Below are positions 46,201 to 55,000 of a stretch of DNA of 58,951 nt, in pieces. Source of the DNA: Chthoniobacteraceae bacterium (GTDB taxonomy: Bacteria; Verrucomicrobiota; Verrucomicrobiia; Chthoniobacterales; Chthoniobacteraceae); assembly GCA_947479475.1 (NCBI GenBank), contig CANJZW010000021.1:1-58951 (forward strand), given 5' to 3'. The notes beneath the pieces were generated by a model. That model searched no databases. It worked only from the letters and a program-made list of their open reading frames with translations, and was not told the origin of the DNA. The translations under genes were made by a program, and so were the position numbers. Each line of letters begins with the position of its first letter. Position 1 is the stretch's first letter.

Positions 46201-46755
46201 CCCTCCAACACTGACGCTGCTCACCTTCACGGCCACCTGCCGCTTCAAAAGAGGATCTGTCCCCTCGTAAATCTGGCCCATCCCGCCCCTCGCGATTTCC
46301 CTTCGCAGGGCGTATTCCATATGGACTGGAGCATTGCCCATCTCGCCTTGAAGGGGCGCCTCCGGAGGGTCTGGCGGGGCAGAGGCCTCGTTCTGGTCGC
46401 CCGCCGTCTCTCCTGGCTCAAAGGGGTGTTCCGCATCCTCCGAGGCGGAAGGAGCTTCGGCCGCCGACTCCAAAAGAATGACGGTTTCTCCAACCTGGAC
46501 ACGCGCGGGAAAAGCCACTTCAACGCGGCCGCTGATTGCGTAGCCGTTCACGGTCGTGCCACCCACACTTCCCAAGTCTTCAATGAGGAGCTGCTCCCCT
46601 CCGAGCTGGATTTCCGCATGCATGGGCGCTACTCCCGCGACCTGAAGAAAAATTCCGCAGGCGGGATCTGTGCCAACCAGGAAAGTGCCGGCTGGAAGAG
46701 AGAACTCTCCGATGACTTCCCCAGCGTGGTGCACCGTTAGATTCCATTCATTCAT
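43246..46755 (-). CDS. FHA-serine/threonine kinase-TPR-LRR-C-type lectin membrane protein
   Basis: A 1169-residue receptor-like kinase. An FHA domain occupies about 1-100 (GTDPACGIFL, MHAEIQ, EDLGSVGGTTVNG). A Hanks-type kinase covers about 146-450, with the G-loop REIARGGMGQIYEG, K177 in VAVK, HRDLKPEN with D277, DWG (D295, in place of DFG) and GTPQYMSPEQ. All catalytic residues are present. One membrane helix (about 474-494) puts the rest outside. Then come TPR-like repeats (about 520-600), leucine-rich repeats of the LSPLAGLPLKKL type (about 660-1010) and a C-type lectin fold (about 1035-1169; GHLATITSNDEYNA, CWLGAQAD, FRWVTGEPWAFTHW, FLVEWED). It probably senses an external ligand and phosphorylates cytoplasmic targets. 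Confidence 0.9.
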   Translation of the reverse strand: MNEWNLTVHHAGEVIGEFSLPAGTFLVGTDPACGIFLQVAGVAPMHAEIQLGGEQLLIEDLGSVGGTTVNGYAISGRVEVAFPARVQVGETVILLESAAEAPSASEDAEHPFEPGETAGDQNEASAPPDPPEAPLQGEMGNAPVHMEYALRREIARGGMGQIYEGTDPLLKRQVAVKVSSVSVGGEDLRFSKEAKILAHLAHPNIVPIYAIGVDELDRPFYSMKLVKGRTLQAVMNALCENDAPTEKAYSRDRLLTVFRKILDAMAFAHSKQILHRDLKPENIMVGEYGEVLVMDWGLAKPLGEAETLPAVATAQRITTDMGLTMEGEVLGTPQYMSPEQAAGFTAELDFRSDIYALGGILYAILTLRPPVEGGDLEEILTKVKKGDITAMTSRSSRSAGPAALQPPPSAMEKGIPEALQAVTMKALAREREHRYETVEALISDIEAYQHGFATSAENAGLLRKVLLAMKRHKTASLAALLIVALTASFMGKIISSEKTAQQSIARLRETAPTFASNAKALVENAAYEPTALQEALTNIAYAIELDPHTLEYRLLEGKILQTLQRLDSARKIFYKLLEEHPDNTEAKTNLLLCDQFLPEQKGGERLSNPSLNKLAAAMRSQNRLAEALFLTRDSNAAAEGNLEALRAAMRKAGIQHPSQALTTDGQLSLILRNDKVDDLRFLRGIPLSGLVIQNTPSLKDLSSLGNPPLKSLSLDHQSEITDLSPLRGLPLKKLTVSFRIRDLSGLEGLALEEFTQYAFGPHQVATQDFAPLAGMPLKSLELGRGSHIPDLAVLAGTALKNLRLFACSAGNLEALSESPLETVDISSLAQPVLKDLQFLKGQKNLRSLQAQGNKLLKDISALKGLPIQNLRLADTLVSDLAPLAGMPLETLDMNRTPLTSLAPLKNLSSLIFLNLDTTMVTDLSPLAGSKLQTLILAHCEWLSSLAPIAQIPTLRTLSLPIRARNMDPLRNLKNLASISYDVRYNGEGQLVGKNQSARDFWKMVDLEKQLRQAEPGGKLRPSKFPHMAARFPGAEPHNGHWYFYMPGRFSWLQAKAIAEELGGHLATITSNDEYNATRGILNKKLSEGQACWLGAQADKPRGTFRWVTGEPWAFTHWGRPTEPAQLDDFGNPATVLVFADFPRLPGTPNFCALSPENASVAGFLVEWED

Positions 46756-46853
46756 GCAATTTATCTGACAGGATTATAGGCAATCGCTGGCTAGATCAAG
46801 TTTTGCGATGTGCAATCATTGCTGTATCAATGAGAATGTTACGGTTCAGTTAG

Positions 46854-47588
46854 ATGCAATGGTCACAGGCAGCGCCGCAAAAACACGCCTGCGGGAATCG
46901 CCGGGAGCATGATCCGCCAGTTCCGGTGGCCCAACAACGTGCGGGATCCTCTTCTCCCCAGCCGCCTCCTGAAGCTGATGCGTCAACTTTACCTCCTGCG
47001 CTTCCAACGTGGGCTCATTGCCAAGATGGGGCGAAAAGCGAAGGAACTCCAAAGACACAGCAACTCCGTGAAACTTTGCAGGCGCTTGCCGATCGTGACC
47101 ACTGCGTTTTTGCCGCGTCCGACCTGGCTGCCGCGGTTCCTGGGTGCGGACAATTGGCCGTTCTACTTTCGCGGGCGGCCAAGGCTGGGATTCTTCGGCG
47201 TGTATGCAAGGGCGTTTATCTTTATCCGGTCCGGGATTATCCGTCGGGACACTTGGTTTTCCATGCGGCCGCCCGCCTCAGAGCCGGGGAATTTAACTAC
47301 ATCAGTCTGGAGACGGCATTAAGCGATGCCGGCGTCATTCCGCAGGTGCCAATAAACTGGGTCACGCTGATGACCTCGGGGCGCAGTCATGTCGTCGACT
47401 GCGGCGACTTTGGGCATATTGAATTCGTCCACACGGCCCAGAGGCCGGAGGAAATCAGCGCTGAACTCACCTACGATCTCGACCGACACCTTTGGAGAGC
47501 TTCGGTGGGGCAGGCGCTCCGGGATATGCGAGCCACGCGTCGCAGCATGGAACTTGTGGACGAGGAGGTGCTTCATGAACTTATTTGA
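46854..47588 (+). CDS. AbiEi-type antitoxin (type IV toxin-antitoxin)
   Basis: A 244-residue protein matching the AbiEi antitoxin/regulator family: TQQLRETLQALADRDHCVFAASDLAAAV forms the start of a winged helix, followed by RAAKAGILRRVCKGVYLYPV and a second domain with YISLETALSDAGVIPQVP and FGHIEFVHTAQRPEE. AbiEi neutralises AbiEii and represses the operon. The first 65 residues are Pro/Ala/Gln-rich and not family-like, so the true start may be an internal GTG or TTG; no later ATG is available before the domain. The stop overlaps the toxin gene by 14 bases, so the two are translated together. No phage genes lie nearby. Confidence 0.85.
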   Translation: MQWSQAAPQKHACGNRREHDPPVPVAQQRAGSSSPQPPPEADASTLPPALPTWAHCQDGAKSEGTPKTQQLRETLQALADRDHCVFAASDLAAAVPGCGQLAVLLSRAAKAGILRRVCKGVYLYPVRDYPSGHLVFHAAARLRAGEFNYISLETALSDAGVIPQVPINWVTLMTSGRSHVVDCGDFGHIEFVHTAQRPEEISAELTYDLDRHLWRASVGQALRDMRATRRSMELVDEEVLHELI

Positions 47589-48438
47589 CCAGCTTGTGGG
47601 CGAGGCGCTGCGTTCAAGGGCCGACCTCACCACGCTGCGACCGGTTGTCGAAAAGGAACTGCTTCATCATGACGTCCTGCGGGAAATGAGCGGGGCAGGA
47701 CTGCTCTCCACCCTTACTTTTATTGGCGGCACTTGCTTGCGTGTCTGCTACGGATCCCCGCGACTCAGCGAAGATCTGGGTTTTACCGGCGGCAGTACTT
47801 TCAAAAAGGAGGATCTTTCCGCGCTTGGTTTTGTACTCACTGAACGCCTGCAAACCCGCTATGGGCTATCTGTTCGCATCAGCGAGCCGGGGAAAACCGG
47901 CGGCAATGTCTCCACTTGGAAGCTCACCATTGAGACCCGTGCCGGACAACGGCATCTGCCTGCGCAACGCATCCATCTCGATATTTGCGCCATCCCCAGC
48001 CATGCCCCCCGCCCGATGATGCTGCGCAATCTCTACGGCATCGACCTCGGAACTTCGGGACTCATCCTGCAAGCCCAGAGCCGCGAGGAGATTCTCGCCG
48101 ACAAAATGCTCGCCCTGGCCTTTCGCGAGAACCGCATCAAAAACAGAGACCTATGGGATATTGCGTGGCTTGTCCAACTAGGCGTGGAGCTTCCTGCGCA
48201 CCTCATCCCGTTGAAAATCCGCGATCATCAGCGCGAGACGGGTGAGTTTGTGTCCCTGCTGAGAGGGCGCTCCGCCGCCCTGAGGCAGGACCCTCAGTTA
48301 CGCGAAGATTTTTTGAAGGAAATGCGCCGCTTCCTCCCTGCCGCAACGGTTCGGGACACACTTGAAAATCCAGCCTGGTGGACCTACCTCACACAATTAG
48401 TCGAAGAACAAGTGAGGCTTGCACTGGCTCAATGCTGA
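47575..48438 (+). CDS. AbiEii nucleotidyltransferase toxin
   Basis: A 287-residue toxin of the AbiEii/DUF1814 family, a nucleotidyltransferase that in studied systems adds nucleotides to tRNA acceptor ends and halts growth, giving phage abortive infection. The catalytic signature FIGGTCLRVCYGSPRLSEDLGF lies at 49-70 (GG-T, then S65-E66-D67, with the conserved Asp). A HLDI aspartate strand, the KMLALAFRENRIKNRDLWDIAWL block and a helical C-terminus complete the family pattern. The ATG at 47575 overlaps the antitoxin gene. The toxin looks intact, so the pair is probably active. Confidence 0.88.
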   Translation: MNLFDQLVGEALRSRADLTTLRPVVEKELLHHDVLREMSGAGLLSTLTFIGGTCLRVCYGSPRLSEDLGFTGGSTFKKEDLSALGFVLTERLQTRYGLSVRISEPGKTGGNVSTWKLTIETRAGQRHLPAQRIHLDICAIPSHAPRPMMLRNLYGIDLGTSGLILQAQSREEILADKMLALAFRENRIKNRDLWDIAWLVQLGVELPAHLIPLKIRDHQRETGEFVSLLRGRSAALRQDPQLREDFLKEMRRFLPAATVRDTLENPAWWTYLTQLVEEQVRLALAQC

Positions 48439-48744
48439 GCCACGGCGCCGAAATCAACGCCATTTATTTCGCTTCGTTGTCGCAAGATTCCTCGTGTTTC
48501 CAGTCAGCACGCGGCGGTGCGCCATGGCTTCGACAAGGATCTCGCGGGCATGCGTCTCGCTTTTGGTGTCGCCTGCTGCGCGCACGAGGTGTCGAGGAGG
48601 GGAGCTGAGCGCTGGCAGAGGGGGCGATGTCGCACCGGTGTCATGGATGAAAAAACTGGATACCAAGTGCACACCAGGACAGCCCGGGCGAAACTGAATT
48701 TGGCGACGTGAAATCATGCGCGCCCCAAAACCGCAGCGCGTCTC
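48439..48744. other. Gap after the AbiE pair
   Basis: No gene is supported. A minus-strand frame of 87 codons (48454-48717) is open. Its C-terminal half (DTKSETHAREILVEAMAHRR) is not implausible, but I do not recognise it and see no ribosome binding site. It may be a remnant. Confidence 0.3.
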
Positions 48745-49995
48745 TTACGGATTGAACTGGATTGCCGTGGTCACCATCGCCCCGCGTTCGTCCGTGATGC
48801 TCACAAACCAAGTGTTCGCTTCAAGCGGCGGCTTCGGCGCGGTCACGAAACCCTCCCCAACGCGGGCCGGTAGCGTGATCCACTCGCGCTTTGAACGCAG
48901 GCCGGCATCGGCGGTGTAGTGCAACTCGGCACTGCGCAACGGCACCACACTTTTGAAAGGCACCACGACGCTGTTTTCCTCCACCTTCAAAGCGCCGGGG
49001 ACGGGCAATGGTTTTTCTTGTCGGCACTTGGAGTCGATAAACAATCCAATCTCCTGAGGGGCCCAGCCAGGTTGATGGCCATGCGACATTTTCACTTGAA
49101 TGCGCATCTGCTTTTCCCCCCGCACTTGGAGAAAGGTCTTCATGTAACTATCCAGGGGATAATGAACGTCGTTGGTTCCGTTCACAAAAAAAACAGGCAC
49201 ACGGCAACGGGGCAGAAGACTGGACGGATCGTATTCGCGCACCCAGTTCGCGCGAAGATCGCCGAGTTTGTCCACGGAAGGCTTTTGAACGGATTCACCC
49301 TCATGGAGAAAACCGCATCCATAGACGGGAACGGCGGCCTTGAATCGGTCGTCGAGGGAAGCCACAAGGCAGGTCGTATAACCACCCCAGCTGATGCCTG
49401 TTACGGCGGTGCGTTCCGGATCCACCTCGGGAAAGGAGCGAATCAGCGTATGGGCGCGCATCACAGAAGCGGCGGCGTGAAACGGCCAGTGGTCGCTCAC
49501 CTCGCTTCCGATGCTGTCGAACTTCTCCTGATGTCCTTGATTCGGTCCCCCATTGGGCAGGCGCACAATCGACTTTGGGGTGCGCCCTGCCAAAAGAGGC
49601 GCGCCGGTCTTTGGGTCGCTTTCCAGGTCGGGGGGCCGGGAGCCGGATAGATCCATCGCGATGGCCGCATATCCGCGCTTTGCCCAAAGATAAACCCACT
49701 CTGCAAAAGCGGTGCCCCCGCCCCCATGAATCAGTACCACCGCCGGGAACCTTTGGCCGTCCTTGGCCTCGCCAATGGTTTTTGGGGAAGCGTAGACCCC
49801 GAAGACCTGGGTGGCCTGGCCTCGGTAGTTTTCGCCCGCATAAAGCAGCGAATGCACCGTTCCTTCGCTTTTGAGCCAGTGTATCTCCGGCACCTTGTTT
49901 TTGAGGACATCGAGATTCCAAGGCCCTACTTGCTCGCCGAAAACGGCGGCGCTCAAAGATAAAAAAATAAAAAGCAGCACTTTCATGATTTTCAA
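48745..49995 (-). CDS. Secreted alpha/beta hydrolase, acetylxylan-esterase-like
   Basis: A 416-residue secreted serine hydrolase. The signal peptide (IMKVLLFIFLSLSAAVFG) is followed by a prolyl-oligopeptidase/dienelactone-hydrolase-type fold: oxyanion loop HGGGGTAFAEW (90-100), nucleophile elbow GISWGGY with S202, an acid in FVNGTNDVHYP and a histidine in SHGHQPGW. A C-terminal beta-rich domain (about 310-416, with ITDERGAMVTTAI) resembles those of PhoPQ-regulated or acyl-peptidase-like relatives. It is divergent from the downstream DUF1501 gene. The substrate is most likely an esterified polysaccharide, by analogy only. Confidence 0.8.
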   Translation of the reverse strand: MKIMKVLLFIFLSLSAAVFGEQVGPWNLDVLKNKVPEIHWLKSEGTVHSLLYAGENYRGQATQVFGVYASPKTIGEAKDGQRFPAVVLIHGGGGTAFAEWVYLWAKRGYAAIAMDLSGSRPPDLESDPKTGAPLLAGRTPKSIVRLPNGGPNQGHQEKFDSIGSEVSDHWPFHAAASVMRAHTLIRSFPEVDPERTAVTGISWGGYTTCLVASLDDRFKAAVPVYGCGFLHEGESVQKPSVDKLGDLRANWVREYDPSSLLPRCRVPVFFVNGTNDVHYPLDSYMKTFLQVRGEKQMRIQVKMSHGHQPGWAPQEIGLFIDSKCRQEKPLPVPGALKVEENSVVVPFKSVVPLRSAELHYTADAGLRSKREWITLPARVGEGFVTAPKPPLEANTWFVSITDERGAMVTTAIQFNP

Positions 49996-50334
49996 GGATT
50001 CGAAATTTCCAATCGTTCGAAGTATCCGGCAAACAGGAACTGCTGCAGAAGAAGCTCAAAACGAGGGCCTCCCTTCTTCGGCCATCCGTGTGCGAAATCA
50101 AGTTGTAATGTCAGGAGTGAATGTGAATGGCAGATTCCGTTCCGGTTATGATGCGACGTTAAACCATCCATTCACTACCGTTCTGGAATCTAGGGGAATA
50201 GTACCTTTCAAGCCCAACCCGGGAACGTGGCAGGGAACGCCTGGGGAGCATTCACTCCAGTCCTCGATATTATTTGTCCTAGTACTATGCCTGTTCACGG
50301 GTTGTGATTAGAGAACCGCTTCACCCTAGATGCT
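49996..50334. other. Divergent intergenic region
   Basis: No functional gene is visible between the hydrolase and the DUF1501 gene. Near 50258-50311 one frame reads a hydrophobic stretch ending LFTGCD and a stop, which resembles a lipoprotein signal with lipobox and nothing behind it. It may be the stub of a lost lipoprotein gene or coincidence. Promoters for both flanking genes are expected here. Confidence 0.35.
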
Positions 50335-51687
50335 ATGCTTACGATTCCTAGTTCCCATGGTAGTTCATTCTGCGACGGCTTGACCCGGAGGGACTTTCTA
50401 CGGATCGGGGGGCTCTCACTAGGGGGTGCGTCCCTGCCGCAAATTACTCGTGCGGAAGCGCTTTCATCAAAAGCAAAAGGGGGAGGTGCGCACAAGGCCG
50501 TCATCATGATTTTCCTCCCCGGCGGCCCGCCGCATCAGGACATGTTTGACCTTAAAATGGACGCCCCCTCGGAAATTCGTGGCGAGTTTAAGCCGATCGG
50601 CACCAACGTGGCTGGGATTCAAATCAGTGAACAGCTCCCGCAGTTGGCCAAGATGATGGATCGATGCACCATTATCCGTTCAATGGCGGACTGCGACAAC
50701 CGCCATGATGCCTTTCAGTGCATGACCGGTCGGCCATTTTTGAACCAGCCTCCCGGGGGGTGGCCATCCTTCGGTTCGACGGTTTCCAAAATACAGGGGT
50801 GCCTGGAACCTGCGGTTCCCGCTTCCATAGGGCTGGCGCCGAAAATGGGACACATGCCTTGGGCAAATTCAGGCGGACCCGGCTTTTTGGGCGCGGCTCA
50901 GGAACCATTCCAGCCTAATAAGGGAGGCGCAGCGCAGGACATGACCCTGAATGGCATCACACTCGAGCGCCTTTCTGACCGGCGTGCCCTGCTCACGAGT
51001 TTCGACCAGTTTCGTCGGGATGTGGATGCGAGTGGAACGATGGGAGGGCTGGATACCTTTAACCAGCAGGCTTTCAACGTGCTCACTTCAAGCAAATTGC
51101 TGGAGGCGCTCGACATTTCACGCGAGGATCCCCGGATCGCCGCCCTCTACGGCAAGGGCGATTCAAAAAACCGAGACGATGGCGGTCCCAAACTCATGGA
51201 GCACTTTCTGGCTGCCCGTCGTTTGGTCGAAGCCGGCGCACGCTGCGTGACGGTGGCTTTTAGCCGCTGGGATCATCACAGCAAAAATTACGAAGCCCTT
51301 CGCCAGGATTTGCCACTGCTTGATCAAGGCATCACAGCGCTTCTGACGGATCTGCGTGAGCGCGGGCTCGAGCAGGATGTATCGGTTGTGGTCTGGGGCG
51401 AATTCGGGCGCACGCCGACCATCAATGCCGCTGGCGGGCGTGACCACTGGCCCCGGGTATCCTGTGCGCTGCTCGCAGGGGGCGGGATGAGACACGGGCA
51501 AGTAATCGGCTCCACAGACCGACTCGGAGGCGAGGCGGCATCACGACCGGTGAAGTTCGGAGAGGTTTTTGCAACGCTCTATCACAATCTGGGAATTGAC
51601 ACCTCTTTAGCCACCCTCAGCGACCTCTCCGGTCGGCCCCAATATCTTGTCGAACCAGGCTGCAATCCGTTGCCGGAATTGATCTAA
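50335..51687 (+). CDS. DUF1501 protein with twin-arginine leader
   Basis: A 450-residue DUF1501 protein with the clearest Tat leader of the three: [18 protein letters not shown] (residues 16-33). Family landmarks are [102 protein letters not shown] and [12 protein letters not shown]. It has no adjacent DUF1553 or cytochrome partner on its strand; the heme proteins downstream are convergent. It is probably exported folded to the periplasm. Activity is unknown. Confidence 0.9.
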   Translation: MLTIPSSHGSSFCDGLTRRDFLRIGGLSLGGASLPQITRAEALSSKAKGGGAHKAVIMIFLPGGPPHQDMFDLKMDAPSEIRGEFKPIGTNVAGIQISEQLPQLAKMMDRCTIIRSMADCDNRHDAFQCMTGRPFLNQPPGGWPSFGSTVSKIQGCLEPAVPASIGLAPKMGHMPWANSGGPGFLGAAQEPFQPNKGGAAQDMTLNGITLERLSDRRALLTSFDQFRRDVDASGTMGGLDTFNQQAFNVLTSSKLLEALDISREDPRIAALYGKGDSKNRDDGGPKLMEHFLAARRLVEAGARCVTVAFSRWDHHSKNYEALRQDLPLLDQGITALLTDLRERGLEQDVSVVVWGEFGRTPTINAAGGRDHWPRVSCALLAGGGMRHGQVIGSTDRLGGEAASRPVKFGEVFATLYHNLGIDTSLATLSDLSGRPQYLVEPGCNPLPELI

Positions 51688-52051
51688 GGTGAGGCCAATC
51701 CAGACTTTGGGCGCCTCATAATTCCTTGCCCCATCGTAGCGTATCTCACAGCGCGCTGGAAAAGGGGCACGCCAATGAAAGATTTTCAATGGCTCGCGCC
51801 CTCAACAAAATCTGGCGGAGATGATGCCGTTTGACGGGCCAACTGGCGAAGACGACGATAAGACTTGCTCCCGTTTTGCAGGAACAATGGAAGGACTCAA
51901 CGGCGAGTTTTAAGCCGTAAAACGCCAAGAGCGTGGCTTTCGTTCAACAACAAACCGTGTTGCCAGGCCCTGCTTCACTGCAGGGTAGGCTCTCCATTTT
52001 TACAGCCCGCTGGAAGTAGCGAAGAATCAAGATAGTTGGGCGCAGATTCGG
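51688..52051. other. Gap between convergent genes with a bulged hairpin
   Basis: No gene is recognised. A bulged hairpin occupies 51902-51926: GTTTTA (51907-51912) pairs with TAAAAC (51918-51923) over loop AGCCG, extended by GGC/GCC. It may end transcription of one or both flanking genes but lacks a U-run. Confidence 0.35.
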
Positions 52052-55000
52052 CTATTTTCCGAGCTCGGAAAGGTAGCGAATCAGGTCGGCTACTTGTTGG
52101 ACGGTGAGGGTAGCGGTAAGACCGTCCGGCATGACGGTGCCGCCAGTCTTGATGGATTGAGTGTCGGTCCGGGCCACTGTCTTGATTGCGCCGGTATTCA
52201 TGTCGCGGAGGCCTATCGCTTCAGCGGTCTCGGTTTGTTTGAAGCCAGTGATGACGGAGCCGTCCTTCATAGTAAGGGTGGCGGCCTCATAGCCTTCCTT
52301 CACATTCAGCGCCGGCCAGATTACTTCGGTGACGATCATGTCCACGGGAAGGCCGCGTGAGATGCTGCTGAGGTCGGGGCCAATCTTACTTTGCGGTGCG
52401 CCCGGGATGTGGCAGGCGATGCAGCCGGCTTGCTCATAGACTTTCCGCCCTTCGGCGGCGCGGCCAATCGTCGCTGCGTCGCTGACGATCTTGGCAATGG
52501 TTTCCTTGCGGTAAACCGGCAACGAGGCGTTGATGCCGGCAAGTTTCATGAGTTGGGGCGAGATCGTTCGGTCGCTGCGTCCTAGAATGTTCATCGCTTG
52601 GAGGGCAATTTTCGCTCCGCCTACGGAGATGGCTTCCGGCTTTTGCACGGCGCGCTCCAGTGCGTCGCGGCCCTCGGTGCGGTTGAGGAGGTGGGCGAGC
52701 AGGGGCGCGGCTTCCTGCGGCAACTTGAGACTGGCGATGCGGGCGAGAATGTTCTGCGCAGCTTCATCCGGACTGATGCTGATCAGCGCGCCGAGCGCCT
52801 CCGGTTGATTCTGCTCGAAAGCAAGAGGGCGGATGCGATTTAAAAAGGCCGCCACTTTCCACAAGCCGGCGAGGCGCACACCTTGGACACGCAGCGCGGG
52901 ATGAGCGGAGTCGAAAAGCGGCGCGAGAAGCTTCTCTGCCGCCTCGGGCCGCGTGGAACGAAGCGCGGAGAGCACACTGGCATCGCTGCCAGCGCGCTCG
53001 AATAAAAAGGGGACATCGCTTGCAGTAGCAATTGCCGCGAAGGCGTTCAACCAGAGCTTCTGCCGCGCAGGATCGCTTCCGTGTTTTACTACCTGGTCGC
53101 GCATGATCTTCCCAGCGGTTGCATCGGCGGTCGGCCGCTGATCATCGGAGAATTCGCGGGAGAGCAGGTCACGCACATTGTTTTCAACCCAGCCGTTTTG
53201 CAGGGCAAAGATGAGATGCTCATCCCGATCAAAGCTGAGTTTGCCCGAGGCGATTGGCTCGGACCAGAGTGGATTGGTGGCGTGGAGTGTCTTGGTCAGC
53301 GCGTGGCGATGGTAGCCGTTGAAATCTTTGTCCAGCGCACGCGCAGCGATGACGACGGCGCGAGGGTCGTTCACGTAGCTAGCCGCTACGATGGCTTCGA
53401 GGCGGACGAGCGCGTCGTTGTCCCCGATTTGTGCTTCGAGAAGCTTCAAGGCGTCGGGCAGCTGATTATCACGCACCCAGGTGCCAATCACTCGCGTGGC
53501 GTAGGCGCGAATGCGGGCGTCGACGGAGCGCAGCAACTCGGCGAGCAAGGCGGGACGCGGGGTTTCGTGCGCCTCGTAAAGTGAGAGCGCGAGCAGGCGG
53601 CGGTAGTCATTGCCCTGCTGCTTCGGCAGCCATTCATCGAGCGCAGCGATGACTTGCTGCGTATCGCGTTCGAGGAGCAGTCGCTTTGATTGATACCAAG
53701 CCCAGCGCTCCTTCGAGTCGAGTTGTTCGAGCAGTTCCGGCACGCTCGCAGCGGCGAGGTTTGTGGGCGTGACCTTCGGGCCGCCTTTCCACGAGACCCG
53801 CCAGATCCGGCCATGCTCCTTGTCGCGATCGGGATGCCGGTAACTGGCTTGGTAGTGGCCGATGATGGGATTATACCAATCTAGGACATACATCGCTCCG
53901 TCCGGCCCCATGCGTACCTCGATGGGGCGGAAGACGGTGCTGCGCGACTTGATGATGCTCGGTAGTTGTGTGGACTTGAACATTCCGTTCTCCAGCTTCA
54001 GCTCATGCTGCTCCAGCACGTTGGCGTAGTAGCCGCCAATGATCATGCGGCCCTGCATTTCCGACGGGAAATGACTGCTGTGTAGGAACTCCTGGCCCAC
54101 CTGTTTAATCGGCGCTTGGAAAAGATTCATCGCCTGGGCATTCACCGCGAGCGACGAGCGCACGAGGCCCGGCGTGGTGAACCAACTGCCGACATTTGCG
54201 CCGCTCTTGTGGAATGGCTGACCGAACTCGCTTGTCACCACGCCCCAGCAGTTCGCGCCGGCGGAGGAAAACTGGAAGAAGGGATCAAGATGCCCGGTGC
54301 GCGGACGCCAGCGCCACACGCCGGAGCGGTTGAGCGTCTCGACGCCACCCGGCGTCTCCACGCGGGAGTAGATGTGGTGTCCCTGCGTGAACCACAGTTC
54401 CCCGCCGAAGCCCCAGTTTAGCCCGTTAAGATTCTGGTGGGAATCGCCCGTGCCGAAGCCTCCGAGCACGATGCGCTGGGTGTCCGCACGGCCATCGCCA
54501 TCGGTGTCGCGTAGATGCAGAAGCTCCGTGCCCTGCGCGACGTAGAGGCCACCATCGCCAAGCTCGATGCCGGTTGGCATGAAGAGGCCCTCGGCGAACT
54601 TCGTGAACTTATCCGCTCTACCGCTACCCTTCGAGTCCTCGCACACCATCACAAAATCGTTTGCCTTTTCGCCCGGCTTGATCTGCGGATAGCTCGGTGC
54701 GCACGCCACCCAGAGCCGGCCGCGCTCGTCCCAGCGCATCTGGATTGGCTTCACGAGACCGTCCGCTTCTGAGGCGAAGAGACTCACTTCAAAGCCATCG
54801 AGGATTTCAAACTGCGCCTTCTCCTCGTCGGGCGACAACGGCTTAGCGCTCGAGGCTTCCACGGGAATCGAAGAACGCACGCCAATGGCCGACACCGGCT
54901 TGCCCACGATCGCGGCCCAGATGTTTTCGTCGGCCTGTTTCAGAAGGGGCAGGAAGTCGTCCATCTCCTGCGGAAAGATGCGCTGGTTGCTATTGCGCCA

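Noticed and set aside
48454..48717. Small minus-strand gene after AbiE
   Set aside because: The frame is open but Pro/Arg-rich in part, has no ribosome site and matches no family I recognise.
50258..50311. Lipoprotein gene
   Set aside because: A signal-like stretch ending in a lipobox is followed at once by a stop codon. It is at best a remnant.
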